A stretch of 64,000 bases of DNA from Sphingomonas taxi (GTDB lineage Bacteria > Pseudomonadota > Alphaproteobacteria > Sphingomonadales > Sphingomonadaceae): the NCBI GenBank assembly GCA_003240625.1, contig QFMX01000007.1:112309-176308 (forward strand). Reading direction: 5' to 3'. How positions within the stretch are numbered: position 1 is the stretch's first letter; each line of letters opens with the position of its first letter. Shown piece after piece: positions 1-8,795 of this stretch. The translations under genes and the position numbers were made by a program. Below the pieces are notes generated by a model. It ran no database searches. It worked only from the letters and a program-made list of their open reading frames with translations, and had not been told where the DNA came from.

Positions 1-1
1 C

Positions 2-472
2 ATCTTCGGCGCCTCGGCCCGCGACAATTTGCGTTACGGCGATTGGTCCGCGACCGACGACCAGCTCTGGGCCGCCGCCGAAGCCGCCAACGCCGCCGAG
101 TTCCTGCGCAAGCTTCCCGAGGGCCTAGACACCTTCCTCGGCGAAGGCGGCGCACGGCTGTCCGGCGGCCAGCGTCAGCGCGTGACGATCGCCCGCGCCC
201 TGCTCCGCGATGCGCCGATTCTGCTGCTCGACGAGGCGACCAGTGCGCTCGACGCGGAGAGCGAGCGACTGGTGCAGGAAGCCCTAGAACGGCTGATGGC
301 GAACCGCACCACGCTGGTCATCGCCCACCGCCTCGCCACCGTCCGCGCGGCCGAGCGGATCATCGTTATGAGCGACGGCCAGATCGTCGAGGAAGGCTCG
401 CACGGATCGCTGATGACCAACAGCGGACTGTACGCGCGACTGGCGAGCCTGCAGTTCAACGAGGCGGCGTAG
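2..472 (+). CDS. ABC transporter ATP-binding protein, C-terminal part (5' end outside window)
   Basis: The 156 visible residues are the second half of an ATPase domain of the exporter (MsbA/ABCB-like) type. The signature motif LSGGQRQR is at about residues 54-61 of the visible part, followed by a Walker B ILLLDEATSALD and the H-loop histidine in AHRLATV. The preceding stretch, with FLRKLPEGLDT and GEGGARLSGG, is typical of fused membrane-ATPase exporters, so the missing N-terminal part is probably a six-helix membrane domain. The frame is open to the window edge and ends in TAG. The substrate cannot be told from this part. The gene is followed by a palindromic repeat, not by a co-directional gene. 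Confidence 0.93.
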   Translation: MFGASARDNLRYGDWSATDDQLWAAAEAANAAEFLRKLPEGLDTFLGEGGARLSGGQRQRVTIARALLRDAPILLLDEATSALDAESERLVQEALERLMANRTTLVIAHRLATVRAAERIIVMSDGQIVEEGSHGSLMTNSGLYARLASLQFNEAA

Positions 473-561
473 GATCGAGCCCCGGCAGCCTTTTTGGATC
501 GCGACAATTCCCAAGCGCTCCATCCCCCCGGACTGGTTAGGTAATCTTACCCGACCGACAA

Positions 562-670
562 GCACCTCCCCGGCGGAGGCCGGGGTCCAGTTGGGAAACG
601 CCGATGACGACGGCTGCGCCCCGTTACCACGACCTCACCAACTGGGTCCCGGCCTCCGCCGGGGGGGTGC
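562..670. repeat. Palindromic element, family A, copy 1
   Basis: This is a double-armed inverted repeat. The left arm has CCCCGGCGGAGGCCGGGG then TCCAGTTGG; the right arm has CCAACTGGG then CCCGGCCTCCGCCGGGG. Each arm can fold alone and the two arms can also pair with each other. Two further copies lie near 15.8 kb and 41.1 kb. It fills most of the 349-bp gap between the ABC gene and the TfoX gene; I see nothing else in that gap. Confidence 0.85.
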
Positions 671-821
671 ACTGGTTCTAACGGAGTAAGCATCGAGGTG
701 TTTCGGGGCGCGGTGCCTCAAACCTAAATCGATCGATCGTGCTGCATCTTGGATGCCCGAACAGGCCCGGCATGACTGGGCATGATTCGGTTCGTAGACT
801 CAGCCTGAACCTTGAGGCGTC

Positions 822-1160
822 CTAGCCCTTCTTTGCCTTGGGCTTTTTCGGTTTCGGCAGCGGCAATTCCGCGGTCGAGATGCGGACGAGGTCGGCTAGC
901 CAATCTGCGTCGTCCCAACGGTCGGCGTCGACCAGCAGGCACGGTTTCGCCCCTGGATAGGGTGACGCCTCTTCGATCGCGCCTGCGAATGCGCGGCCGC
1001 CCGGGGTCGGCTTGACGAACAACTGGTCGTCGCAGATCATCGCGACCATCCGGCCATCGCAATAGAGTCCGTATTCGCCGAACATAGGCTTTGCCGAGAC
1101 ATCCCCCGCCGCGGCGAGTTGGTCGACGATGAACGCGACGGTTTTGCGATCGGATGCCAT
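822..1160 (-). CDS. TfoX N-terminal domain protein
   Basis: This 112-residue protein matches the stand-alone TfoX N-terminal domain: a KPMFGEYGLYCDG core at about residues 23-35, followed by an LFVKPTPGGRAF segment. It ends in a lysine- and proline-rich tail (KPKKPKAKKG). The start chosen is the ATG at 1160, because the longer frame upstream has no TfoX similarity and overlaps the divergent gene's control region. Related proteins carry names linked to competence regulation, but single-domain members in alphaproteobacteria have no defined role. It is divergent from the reductase gene, with about 110 bp between the starts. Confidence 0.8.
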   Translation of the reverse strand: MASDRKTVAFIVDQLAAAGDVSAKPMFGEYGLYCDGRMVAMICDDQLFVKPTPGGRAFAGAIEEASPYPGAKPCLLVDADRWDDADWLADLVRISTAELPLPKPKKPKAKKG

Positions 1161-1270
1161 CCGCCAATGCTGGCAGATCGGTGCGCGGATGGCGAGTCGC
1201 GGCCCATATTGGCGTTTCACTTGCGACGACGCGCGCACGCGCGCAAAACTCGATAAAACAGGAGGTGGAT

Positions 1271-2428
1271 ATGCGGGACTTCGATATCGTCATCTACGGT
1301 GCGACCGGCTTCACCGGACGGTTGGTCGCCGAATATCTCGTCCAGACCTACCCGAGCGGCGTTCGCTGGGCGATGGCCGGGCGGTCGCTGACAAAGCTCC
1401 AGGAGGTCCGCGATCTGATCGGTGCGCCCGCCGACACGCCGCTGATCACTGCCGACTCGGACACTCCCGCCAGCCTCCGCGCGATGGCGGAGCGGGCCAC
1501 CGTCGTCATTTCCACGGTCGGACCATACCAGCTTTACGGTTCCCACCTTGTCGCCGCCTGCGCTGCAACCGGAACCGGGTATGTCGACTTGTGCGGCGAG
1601 CCTGCCTGGATGCGCCACATGATCGACGCGCACGAAGGCGAGGCGACGCGGACCGGCGCGCGGATCGTGTTCTCGTGCGGCTTCGACAGCATCCCGTTCG
1701 ATCTCGGCGTGCTGACGTTACAGGACGCCGCGAAGGCCAAATACGGCATCCCTGCGCCGCGCGTGAAAGGCCGCGTGCGCAAAATGCAGGGCACGTTCTC
1801 GGGCGGCACTGCCGCCAGCCTCAAGGCGACGCTTGCCGCCGCCGCGCGTGATCCGGGCATCGTCAAGCTGCTGACCAGTCCGTTCGCGCTGACGCCGGGC
1901 TTCAGCGGCCCGCACCAGCCGACCGGGCTGATCCCCGAATACGACACGACCATCTCCGCGTGGGTAGCACCGTTCGTGATGGCGCCGATCAACACCAAGA
2001 ACGTCCACCGCACCAATTTCCTGCTCGGCGAGGCCTATGGCGCGGACTTCGTCTATGACGAGATGATGGTCGCCGGCCTCGGCGATCTCGGCAAGGTGGC
2101 GGCCGAGGCGATCGCGAAGTTCAACCCGTTCTCGGGCGACAAGGGCCCCAAGCCCGGCGAGGGACCATCGAAGGAAGAACGCGACGCAGGCCATTACGAC
2201 CTGCTGTTCGTCGGCCTGATGCCCGACGGCGAGCGGATCGATGCGGTCGTCACGGGCGACCGCGATCCCGGCTATGGCTCGACCAGCAAAATGATCGCCG
2301 AGGCGGGGCTGTGCCTCGTGCAGGACGTCGAGGGCGACGGCGGGATCTGGACGCCGGGCGCGCTGATGGGCACGAAACTGCGCGATCGGTTGGTGGCAAA
2401 GGCGGGGCTGAGCTTTACGGTCGGGTAA
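1271..2428 (+). CDS. Saccharopine dehydrogenase-like (trans-acting enoyl reductase type) protein
   Basis: This 385-residue protein has an N-terminal Rossmann fold with the dinucleotide-binding motif GATGFTGR at residues 10-17. The architecture (a sugar or amino-acid dehydrogenase-like fold with a long C-terminal part) matches the saccharopine dehydrogenase superfamily branch that includes mycobacterial trans-acting enoyl reductases. The ATG at 1271 is preceded by a strong ribosome binding site, AGGAGGTG, about 5 bases upstream, which decides the start over longer frames. The substrate is unknown; true lysine-pathway saccharopine dehydrogenase is less likely from the N-terminal sequence (family knowledge). 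It is monocistronic in this window. Confidence 0.82.
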   Translation: MRDFDIVIYGATGFTGRLVAEYLVQTYPSGVRWAMAGRSLTKLQEVRDLIGAPADTPLITADSDTPASLRAMAERATVVISTVGPYQLYGSHLVAACAATGTGYVDLCGEPAWMRHMIDAHEGEATRTGARIVFSCGFDSIPFDLGVLTLQDAAKAKYGIPAPRVKGRVRKMQGTFSGGTAASLKATLAAAARDPGIVKLLTSPFALTPGFSGPHQPTGLIPEYDTTISAWVAPFVMAPINTKNVHRTNFLLGEAYGADFVYDEMMVAGLGDLGKVAAEAIAKFNPFSGDKGPKPGEGPSKEERDAGHYDLLFVGLMPDGERIDAVVTGDRDPGYGSTSKMIAEAGLCLVQDVEGDGGIWTPGALMGTKLRDRLVAKAGLSFTVG

Positions 2429-2471
2429 TGTGACGGGGTGTTGCGTCTACTGCTTACCGGCTCACTCCGTC

Positions 2472-2496
2472 ACCCCGGACCTGTTCCGGGGGCCAC
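2472..2496. repeat. Short hairpin element
   Basis: The stretch CACCCCGGACCTGTTCCGGGG forms a stem of CCCCGGA with TCCGGGG. It lies 45 bp after the reductase stop and before a convergent small gene, so it could act as a transcription stop, but there is no T-run. The same opening GTCACCCCGGA also occurs near 5.29 kb. Confidence 0.45.
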
Positions 2497-2599
2497 CGAT
2501 CGGCAAACTCGCCGGCCGTGGAGTACGCGGAACGGTGGATGCCGGAACCAGCTCTGTATAACCAATACCGGGCAATTCTGATCAGCGCCTCCGCCCCCG

Positions 2600-2896
2600 T
2601 CACTCCGCCAGCGCGAACACCGTCGCCGCGGCGGCTGCACTGGCGACCACGCCCGAAGTCGCCGCAATCGCCGCGGCCCGCCTGCGCACCGCACCGCGAA
2701 ATGCACCGAGCCTGCCTGCGTCGAGATGATAACGCCCCGCGCCGTCGTCGACGATCGCGCCATAGCCGCACAGGCGTCGAAACGTACGCTGGTCAGCCGG
2801 TTCATATGCGATCGCGCGCGCAGCCGTCGTTGCCTTCGCCGCGACGAAATCATTGACGATCCGCCGCCGCGACCGGCCTAGACCTAATCTCCACAT
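2600..2896 (-). CDS. Small conserved hypothetical with C-terminal membrane segment
   Basis: This 98-residue protein begins MWRLGLGRSRRRIVND. It is arginine-rich in the first two thirds and ends in a hydrophobic alanine- and valine-rich segment (about residues 72-96) that can span the membrane once. The ATG at 2896 has GGAGAC just upstream, which favours it over the longer frame from 2944. The mid-part pattern (an RTFRRLCGYGAI block and then DGAGRYHLD) reads like a small winged-helix-like or receptor-less cytoplasmic domain, but I do not recognise a named family. It lies directly downstream of rnr on the same strand and may share its transcript. Confidence 0.6.
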   Translation of the reverse strand: MWRLGLGRSRRRIVNDFVAAKATTAARAIAYEPADQRTFRRLCGYGAIVDDGAGRYHLDAGRLGAFRGAVRRRAAAIAATSGVVASAAAAATVFALAE

Positions 2897-2947
2897 ACCC
2901 GTCTCCCCCGCTCCGATCTCGCATAACGCGGGGGGCTTGCGCAAATC

Positions 2948-5260
2948 CTAACGCCGTTTGCCCTGATGCCGGATGTTCGCCGGGCGCCCGCGCCGCTTGA
3001 TCTCGCGTACCGGCTTGCGTCCCCCGCGCATCGGGGGCGCAGCGCCCTTCCCCTCGGGCATCTCGAACCGCAGCGCGCCCGAAACGGGGTTCGCCTCCGC
3101 CAGCCGCAGCTCCAGCGTCTGGCCTTGCGCGAAGACGTCGCCGCTATGCTCGCCGGTCAGCGTCCGCGCACCCTCGTCGAAGCGGAAATACTCGCCGCCC
3201 AGGTCGCGCACCGGCATCAGGCCATCGCCGCCGATCCCCTCGACCGTCGCAAAGAAGCCGAAATTGGTCACGCCCGTGATCCGCACGTCCATCACCTGCC
3301 CGACGCGCTCCGACAGGAACGCCGCGACATAGCGGTCGGTGGTGTCGCGCTCCGCCTCCATCGCCCGGCGTTCGAGCCGGCTGATGATCTCGCCGACCGA
3401 CTCCATGTTGGCCGCATCGTCTGCCGGCAGCCCGCCCTCGCCGAGCCCATAGGCGGACAACAGCGAGCGATGGACGAGCAGATCGGCATAACGCCGGATC
3501 GGCGACGTGAAGTGCGCGTAACTGCCGAGGCTCAGCCCGAAATGCCCATGATTGCCGGGCGCGTAATAGGCCTGGGTCTGCGTACGGAGGATCTGCTCCA
3601 TCACCTGCGGCCGAAAATCGGCATCTCCGATCCGCTCGATGATATGGTTGAAGGTCGCCGGACGCACGACCTGCCCCAGCGCGAACGGCACGTCGAACGT
3701 CTCAAGATAGTCCTTCAGCGCCATCAACTTCTCGCGGCTGGGCGGCTCGTGGATGCGGTACATGACCGGCGCCTTCTTCGCCTCGAGCGCCTTGGCGGCG
3801 GCGACGTTGGCGGCGATCATATAGTCCTCGATCAGCCGGTGCGCATCGAGCCGCTCGCGCGGCGATACCGACATAATCCGACCCTTCTCGTCGAGCACGA
3901 CACGACGTTCGGGCAGATCGAGATCGAGCGGCGCACGCGCATCACGCGCCTTGGCCAACGCATGCCAGCAGGCCCAGAGGGGCTGGAGCACCGCCAACAT
4001 ATCTCCCCTCCCGTCTACGGGAGGGGGCGGGGAAGGCGCTTCCTGACCCTCGGCTGCATCTAGCGGCGCACCGCCCTCTCCCGACCGCTCCCGCAAGACG
4101 GGAGGGGAGAAAGAGTCGATGATTGCCTGCGCCTCTTCATACGCCAGGTTCGCCGCGATGCGCACGACCGCCCGCGTAAACCGCCACGACTTCAGCGTCC
4201 CATCCTTGCCGATCCGCAAATGACACGCGAGCGCCGCGCGGTCCGCGCCCTCCTTCAGCGAGCACACCTCGGCCGACAGGATCTCGGGCAGCATCGGCAC
4301 GACGCGATCGGGGAAATACACCGAGTTTCCGCGCCGCCGCGCCTCGCGGTCGACCTCCGACTTGGGCCGCACATAGAAACTCACATCGGCGATCGCGACA
4401 ATCGCCTTCCACCCGCCAGCGTTGCAGGGATCGTCATCGGCCTCCGCCCACACCGCATCGTCATGATCCCGCGCATCCTCGGGATCGATCGCGACGATTG
4501 GCAGGTCGCGCAGATCCTCGCGGCCCTCCCCAAGCGGCAATTTCGACACGCGCTCCGCCTCGTCGAGCGCCTCCTGCGAAAAGACATCCGGAATGCCGAG
4601 CTTGTGGATTGCGATCAGCGAGAAACTCCGCGCCGCAAACGGGTCGCCCAGCTTCGACACGACGCGCGCGGCGATCTTCGGCGGCTTGCCCGCAAGTTCC
4701 GCCAGCACGAGATCGCCCGGCGCCGCACCGCCCGCATCCGCCACGGCGAACTCCCGGCGCTCGCGCTTGTCGACGCCGGTCAGCCACAGCCGCCCGCCGT
4801 CCTCGCGCAACACGCCAAGCACCTGCTCGGATGCGGGCGCGAGCACCTTCATCGGATGCGCGACCCAGCCGTTCCCAGCCTCCTCGGTCCGCGCAAGGAT
4901 CCGCTCGCCGACTCCGAGCGCACCACGCTTGCGCTCGCGCACCCGCAGCCGAGGCGGCGGGATACCCTCCGCTTCCCAACGTTCGGGTACCGCCCACACG
5001 TTGCCGCCATCGTCGACATCGGCGATCCGCAGCACCGTCACCTTCGGGATACCGCCCATCTTGTGGAACGCGCGTCCGGGCGCGCTGTCGATCAGCCCCT
5101 CGTCGGCCATGTCCTTGAGCAGCGCCTTCAGCCCGATCTTGTCCTGCGCGCTGAGCCCGAAGCCCTTGGCGATCTCGCGCTTGCCCGCGGGCACGTCGGA
5201 AGTGGCGATGAAGTCGAGGATCTGCTCGCGCGTCGGAAGACCGGCTTTTGGTTTGTACAT
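2948..5260 (-). CDS. rnr: Ribonuclease R
   Basis: This 770-residue 3'-5' exoribonuclease degrades structured RNA. Visible parts are an N-terminal winged-helix region, cold-shock-like segments, the RNB catalytic domain with the aspartate cluster in DPEDARDHDDAVW at about residues 256-268, a late catalytic stretch with HFTSPIRRYADLLVHR, an S1 domain from about residue 650 (GVTNFGFFATVEG), and a basic tail. The start MYKPKAGLPTREQ at 5260 fits the family; the frame upstream looks like noise. The oddity is that residues about 383-419 are encoded by a palindromic element inserted in frame within the RNB domain (see repeat at 4003). Overall length is normal for the family (E. coli 813). Confidence 0.95.
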   Translation of the reverse strand: MYKPKAGLPTREQILDFIATSDVPAGKREIAKGFGLSAQDKIGLKALLKDMADEGLIDSAPGRAFHKMGGIPKVTVLRIADVDDGGNVWAVPERWEAEGIPPPRLRVRERKRGALGVGERILARTEEAGNGWVAHPMKVLAPASEQVLGVLREDGGRLWLTGVDKRERREFAVADAGGAAPGDLVLAELAGKPPKIAARVVSKLGDPFAARSFSLIAIHKLGIPDVFSQEALDEAERVSKLPLGEGREDLRDLPIVAIDPEDARDHDDAVWAEADDDPCNAGGWKAIVAIADVSFYVRPKSEVDREARRRGNSVYFPDRVVPMLPEILSAEVCSLKEGADRAALACHLRIGKDGTLKSWRFTRAVVRIAANLAYEEAQAIIDSFSPPVLRERSGEGGAPLDAAEGQEAPSPPPPVDGRGDMLAVLQPLWACWHALAKARDARAPLDLDLPERRVVLDEKGRIMSVSPRERLDAHRLIEDYMIAANVAAAKALEAKKAPVMYRIHEPPSREKLMALKDYLETFDVPFALGQVVRPATFNHIIERIGDADFRPQVMEQILRTQTQAYYAPGNHGHFGLSLGSYAHFTSPIRRYADLLVHRSLLSAYGLGEGGLPADDAANMESVGEIISRLERRAMEAERDTTDRYVAAFLSERVGQVMDVRITGVTNFGFFATVEGIGGDGLMPVRDLGGEYFRFDEGARTLTGEHSGDVFAQGQTLELRLAEANPVSGALRFEMPEGKGAAPPMRGGRKPVREIKRRGRPANIRHQGKRR
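4003..4112. repeat. Palindromic element, family C, copy inside rnr
   Basis: The left arm TCTCCCCTCCCGTCTACGGG, followed by AGGGGGCGGGG, and the right arm CTCCCGCAAGACGGGAGGGG are inverted copies, each with its own hairpin. The element is translated as part of RNase R (a Ser, Pro, Gly and Glu rich segment with PSPPPPVDGRGD) without a stop or frame break. Related copies lie at the murB/ddl junction and at the murF start. Confidence 0.88.
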
Positions 5261-5514
5261 GGCACAGAGATAAGGACGCCGACCCGTTCCGTCACCCCGG
5301 AACCGCTCCGCCATTCCGCCGTAGCGCGCCGACCGCTGGAACGACGCGCGATCGGGCGGGAGCGGCTGCGTATCATCGAACCGGTACGCCGAGCTCCCGA
5401 AGTGAACCAAACCGATACGCCATATTTTCGAGTAATCGGTACGCAACCTTGCTTTAACGCTTGCAACACACCCAGATCGGCATAGTCTGTTGAAAACAGC
5501 ATAGGAGAGAGATC

Positions 5515-5784
5515 ATGGCAATGTCCCTGAAACTCGAAGCGGACCCCGAGGACAAGAACCTCGTCATCCTGCAGAGCCTTATCTGCCTGCTGCGCGAGAA
5601 GAATATACTGTCGCGCGCGGATATCGAGGAACTGTGCGACAAGGTCCAGGCGCGGGTCGTCAATCATGACAGCGATCCGCTGCCCTGCCAGATGGAAGGC
5701 GCACGTGCCGCAGCAACCGAAGTCGCGCAGATCGGCGACTATATCGGGCGTAAATACGGCGGGAAGCACCGTCGTTCGCTGTAA
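5515..5784 (+). CDS. Small conserved hypothetical protein (89 aa)
   Basis: This soluble 89-residue protein starts MAMSLKLEADPEDKNLVI. A helical middle (LICLLREKNILSRADIEELCD) and a charged end (IGRKYGGKHRRSL) are visible; there is no signal peptide or membrane segment. The ATG at 5515 has GGAGAGAG about 6 bases upstream, a clear ribosome binding site. It stands alone, divergent from rnr. The pattern of a short hydrophobic helix followed by an ISRADIEEL-type motif suggests a small adaptor or regulatory protein, but the function is unknown. Confidence 0.72.
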   Translation: MAMSLKLEADPEDKNLVILQSLICLLREKNILSRADIEELCDKVQARVVNHDSDPLPCQMEGARAAATEVAQIGDYIGRKYGGKHRRSL

Positions 5785-6123
5785 CGCAGCAGACCGATAA
5801 CGAATGACAGGGGATAGCCACGCGGCGCCAACTGGCCGCCAGCGACCTCAGTTATCGCCGGTGCAGGTAAAGATCTCCCCATAAGGCCGAACGGACGGAC
5901 ACAGCGGGTCTTCGAATCGGCTATCTAGTGTCGATTGGTCGGCCGTCGCCAGTTACGCTGCGATCCCGTAGACCTACGGTTGATGACCAGTGATCTCTGC
6001 CGCCGTCCGTTGAAAGCTCGACCGCTCCCGCACCAACGCCACAGGGTCCAAACTCACTCGCTACGTAGCCCGGGCCTGGCCCCCGCCCCGCGGGAGACTT
6101 AGGTGGTCAATCAGCCAGCGACC
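5785..6123. other. Intergenic stretch, nothing recognised
   Basis: This 339-bp gap lies between two convergent genes. I see no open frame with a ribosome binding site, no tRNA cloverleaf, and no member of the repeat families found elsewhere in the window. Confidence 0.5.
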
Positions 6124-6843
6124 TCAACTCGCAACGAAGCACGTCTCGCCCGCCACGCGCAACCGGCCGCAGATGTCAGCGGCCTGGTTCGCGCTGCCCG
6201 CATTGACGCGCAGCCGATACAGCGTGCGCCCACCCGTCGCGACCGGCTGGACCGACTTACCCAGCGCCGCGATATAGGCGAACCGCTTCGAGAAATTCGT
6301 CCATGCCGCGTTCGCGACGGCCTCGCTCGGATAGGCGCCGAGCTGTACCAGCGAGCCACCGGTCGCCGCATTCGCGGTGCCCGAGCGTGACGGCGCCATC
6401 GGTGCGGCGGCGACCAGACGGCCGCTCGAGGCCGGCACCTGTGCGACGGCGTTGCGACCTGCCACGTCGGAGGTCTTGGGCGCCACCGCACGCTTGCCGT
6501 CGACCGGGGCTTCCGGCACGCCGCGCAGGTCGATCGCGCCATTGCCCGACTTGCCCGCGCTCGTCGCGATGGCCGAGTCGCCCTCGCCCTTGACCTTCAG
6601 ACCGCCGGCATCGTCGGGCTTGACCTTATAGTCGCCCTCTTGCGCGGCGATCAGCTGGCCGTCGCCCGTGGGTGTGCGCTGTTGCAGCTTGTAGATGCCG
6701 AAAATGATCGCTGCGAGCACCGCCAGCCCGAGTACGACCAGCGCGATCACGCGGCCGATGCCGACCGTGTCCTGCTCGTCCGGCTCGACGGTTTCGAGCC
6801 AGGGGAGCCGGTCTTCCTCGCGCAGATCCATGTCGTCGGCCAT
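6124..6843 (-). CDS. SPOR-domain membrane protein
   Basis: This 239-residue protein has a cytoplasmic acidic N-terminus, one membrane helix at about residues 31-51 (VIALVVLGLAVLAAIIFGIY), a low-complexity periplasmic linker, and a C-terminal SPOR domain from about residue 165 (GSLVQLGAYPSEAVANAAW). SPOR domains bind glycan strands stripped of stem peptides and take proteins to the division site (family knowledge). The ATG at 6843 has GGAG 8 bases upstream; a GTG one codon earlier overlaps the argS stop. It follows argS directly, so the two are probably co-transcribed, a pairing common in sphingomonads. Confidence 0.88.
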   Translation of the reverse strand: MADDMDLREEDRLPWLETVEPDEQDTVGIGRVIALVVLGLAVLAAIIFGIYKLQQRTPTGDGQLIAAQEGDYKVKPDDAGGLKVKGEGDSAIATSAGKSGNGAIDLRGVPEAPVDGKRAVAPKTSDVAGRNAVAQVPASSGRLVAAAPMAPSRSGTANAATGGSLVQLGAYPSEAVANAAWTNFSKRFAYIAALGKSVQPVATGGRTLYRLRVNAGSANQAADICGRLRVAGETCFVAS

Positions 6844-8567
6844 CACTTCATCTCCGAAACCGCTTCGACACCCATGATGGCGAGGCCATTATGAATAATC
6901 TGCCCTATAGCGGACGCCAAGAAAAGCCGTGCGGCCGTCGCCTGCGGATCCTCGATCACAAGGAAGCGGCGATCGGGACGGTCGTTGCCGACATTCCACA
7001 GCGCATGGAAGGCCGCCGCCAAGTCATAGAGATAGAACGCGATTCTATGCGGCTCGCGCGCCGTGGAGGCGATCTCGACGAGCCGTGGAAACTGCGCGGC
7101 GAGCTGGACCAGCGCCAGTTCGTCCGTATCAAGCCGGGACAAATCAGCGGAAATCGGCGTAATTCCCGCCTCTTCCGCGCGCCGATGGAGCGATGCGATG
7201 CGGGCATGCGCGTACTGGACGTAGAAAACCGGGTTGTCCTTCGACGCCTCGACCACCTTGGCGAAGTCGAAATCCATCTGCGCATCGGAGCGCCGCGTCA
7301 GCATCGTGAAGCGTACGACGTCCTTGCCGACCTCGCGCACGACGTCGGCCAGCGTGACGAAATTGCCCGAGCGCTTCGACATCTTGACCGGCTCGCCGTT
7401 GCGCAACAGCCGGACCATCTGGACCAGCTTCACGTCGAACCGCGTCTTGCCGCCGGTCAGCGCCGCCACCGCCGCGACGATCCGCTTCACCGTGCCGCCA
7501 TGATCCGCGCCCCAGATGTCGATCAGCTGATCGGCGCTCTGGCTCTTCTGGAAATGATAAGCGAGATCGGCACCGAAATAGGTCCACGACCCGTTCGACT
7601 TCTTGATCGGGCGGTCCTGGTCGTCACCGAACTGCGTCGAGCGGAACAGCGGCAGCTCGACCGGCTCCCAATCGTCCGGCGTCTCGCCCTTCGGCGCTTC
7701 GAGCACACCGTCATAGACGAGATCGCGCGACCGCAGCTCCGCCTCGGCCGCTTCGGGCTTCTTTGCGGCTTGAAGCTCGGCTTCTGACGAGAACACCTCG
7801 TGCTCGATGCCGAGCAGCGCGAGATCGGCGCGGATCATCACCATCATGGCCGCGACCGCCTGCGTGCGGAAGACGGCGAGCCATTCGCTCTCGGGCGCGC
7901 CGACATACCGGTCGCCGAACTCCTTTGCGAGCGACTGGCCGACGGGGACGAGATAGTCGCCGGGATACAGACCCTCGGGGATCTCGACCGTCTCGCCGAG
8001 CGCCTCGCGGTAGCGCAGGTGGACCGAGCGGGCGAGGACGTCGACCTGACCGCCGGCGTCGTTGACGTAATATTCGCGGATTACCCGGTGGCCAGCGAAT
8101 TCGAGCAGGCTGGCGAGCGCATCGCCGACCACCGCACCCCGGCAATGCCCCATGTGCATCGGTCCGGTCGGGTTGGCCGAGACATATTCGATATTGACGG
8201 TAATCCCTGCGCCTTGCGTCGACCGGCCATAATCGGCGCCTGCCGCGGGGATCGCCGCCAGTTCGGCGCGCCACGCGTCGTCGGTCAGCTTCATGTTGAT
8301 GAAGCCGGGTCCCGCGACGCTCGCCGACGCGACGTCCTCGAGCTTCGCCAGCTCGACGACCAGCGCATCGGCCAGCACGCGCGGATTGGTCTTGGCGGGC
8401 TTGGCCAGCACCATCGCGGCGTTGGTCGCGAGATCGCCGTGGCTCGTGTCGCGCGGCGGCTCGACCGTCACGTTCTTGCGGTCGAGGCCCGTCGGCAGCG
8501 TCCCCGCCGCGGTCAGCGTGTCGAGCGCCGCATCGATATGCGCGGCGAAACGGGCGTAGAGCGTCAT
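6843..8567 (-). CDS. argS: Arginyl-tRNA synthetase
   Basis: This 574-residue class I synthetase charges tRNA-Arg with arginine. The HIGH-type motif is HMGH in TGPMHMGHCRG at about residue 135, and the KMSKS-type motif is KMSKRSG at about residue 394. The N-terminal additional domain specific to ArgRS is present (residues 1-110), and the C-terminal anticodon-binding DALR domain ends the protein. The length is typical. The ATG at 8567 begins MTLYARFAAHIDAALD. The stop overlaps the start of the downstream SPOR gene. Confidence 0.97.
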   Translation of the reverse strand: MTLYARFAAHIDAALDTLTAAGTLPTGLDRKNVTVEPPRDTSHGDLATNAAMVLAKPAKTNPRVLADALVVELAKLEDVASASVAGPGFINMKLTDDAWRAELAAIPAAGADYGRSTQGAGITVNIEYVSANPTGPMHMGHCRGAVVGDALASLLEFAGHRVIREYYVNDAGGQVDVLARSVHLRYREALGETVEIPEGLYPGDYLVPVGQSLAKEFGDRYVGAPESEWLAVFRTQAVAAMMVMIRADLALLGIEHEVFSSEAELQAAKKPEAAEAELRSRDLVYDGVLEAPKGETPDDWEPVELPLFRSTQFGDDQDRPIKKSNGSWTYFGADLAYHFQKSQSADQLIDIWGADHGGTVKRIVAAVAALTGGKTRFDVKLVQMVRLLRNGEPVKMSKRSGNFVTLADVVREVGKDVVRFTMLTRRSDAQMDFDFAKVVEASKDNPVFYVQYAHARIASLHRRAEEAGITPISADLSRLDTDELALVQLAAQFPRLVEIASTAREPHRIAFYLYDLAAAFHALWNVGNDRPDRRFLVIEDPQATAARLFLASAIGQIIHNGLAIMGVEAVSEMK

Positions 8568-8685
8568 GGCAATTCCGGTATCACAAGGAAGCGCGCGCTC
8601 TAGACCATAGCGGCACGGCGCTCAATTTTAATCCCGTCGCGCAGACGCGGTCAGTTCCCGTCCGCTACAATGAAACGCATTCACG

Positions 8686-8761
8686 GTTCCCCCGCGGACG
8701 CGGGGGCCCAGCTAAACCACGGGCCCCGCGAGATCCTGGGCCCCCGCGTTCGCGAGGGAAC
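8686..8761. repeat. Palindromic element, family H (single copy here)
   Basis: The inverted arms are GTTCCCCCGCGGACGCGGGG and CCCCCGCGTTCGCGAGGGAA, with inner GGCCCAGCT- and CCTGGGCCC-type matches. It lies in the 228-bp gap between argS and the DUF1501 gene. I saw no second copy in the window. Confidence 0.75.
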
Positions 8762-8795
8762 AGAAGTGTGGCGGGGTAAGATGGAAAGATCAGCG

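Noticed and set aside
5900..5945. A GGTCTTCGAATCGGC-like stretch that recalls a tRNA T-loop
   Set aside because: No matching acceptor, D or anticodon stems could be formed around it.
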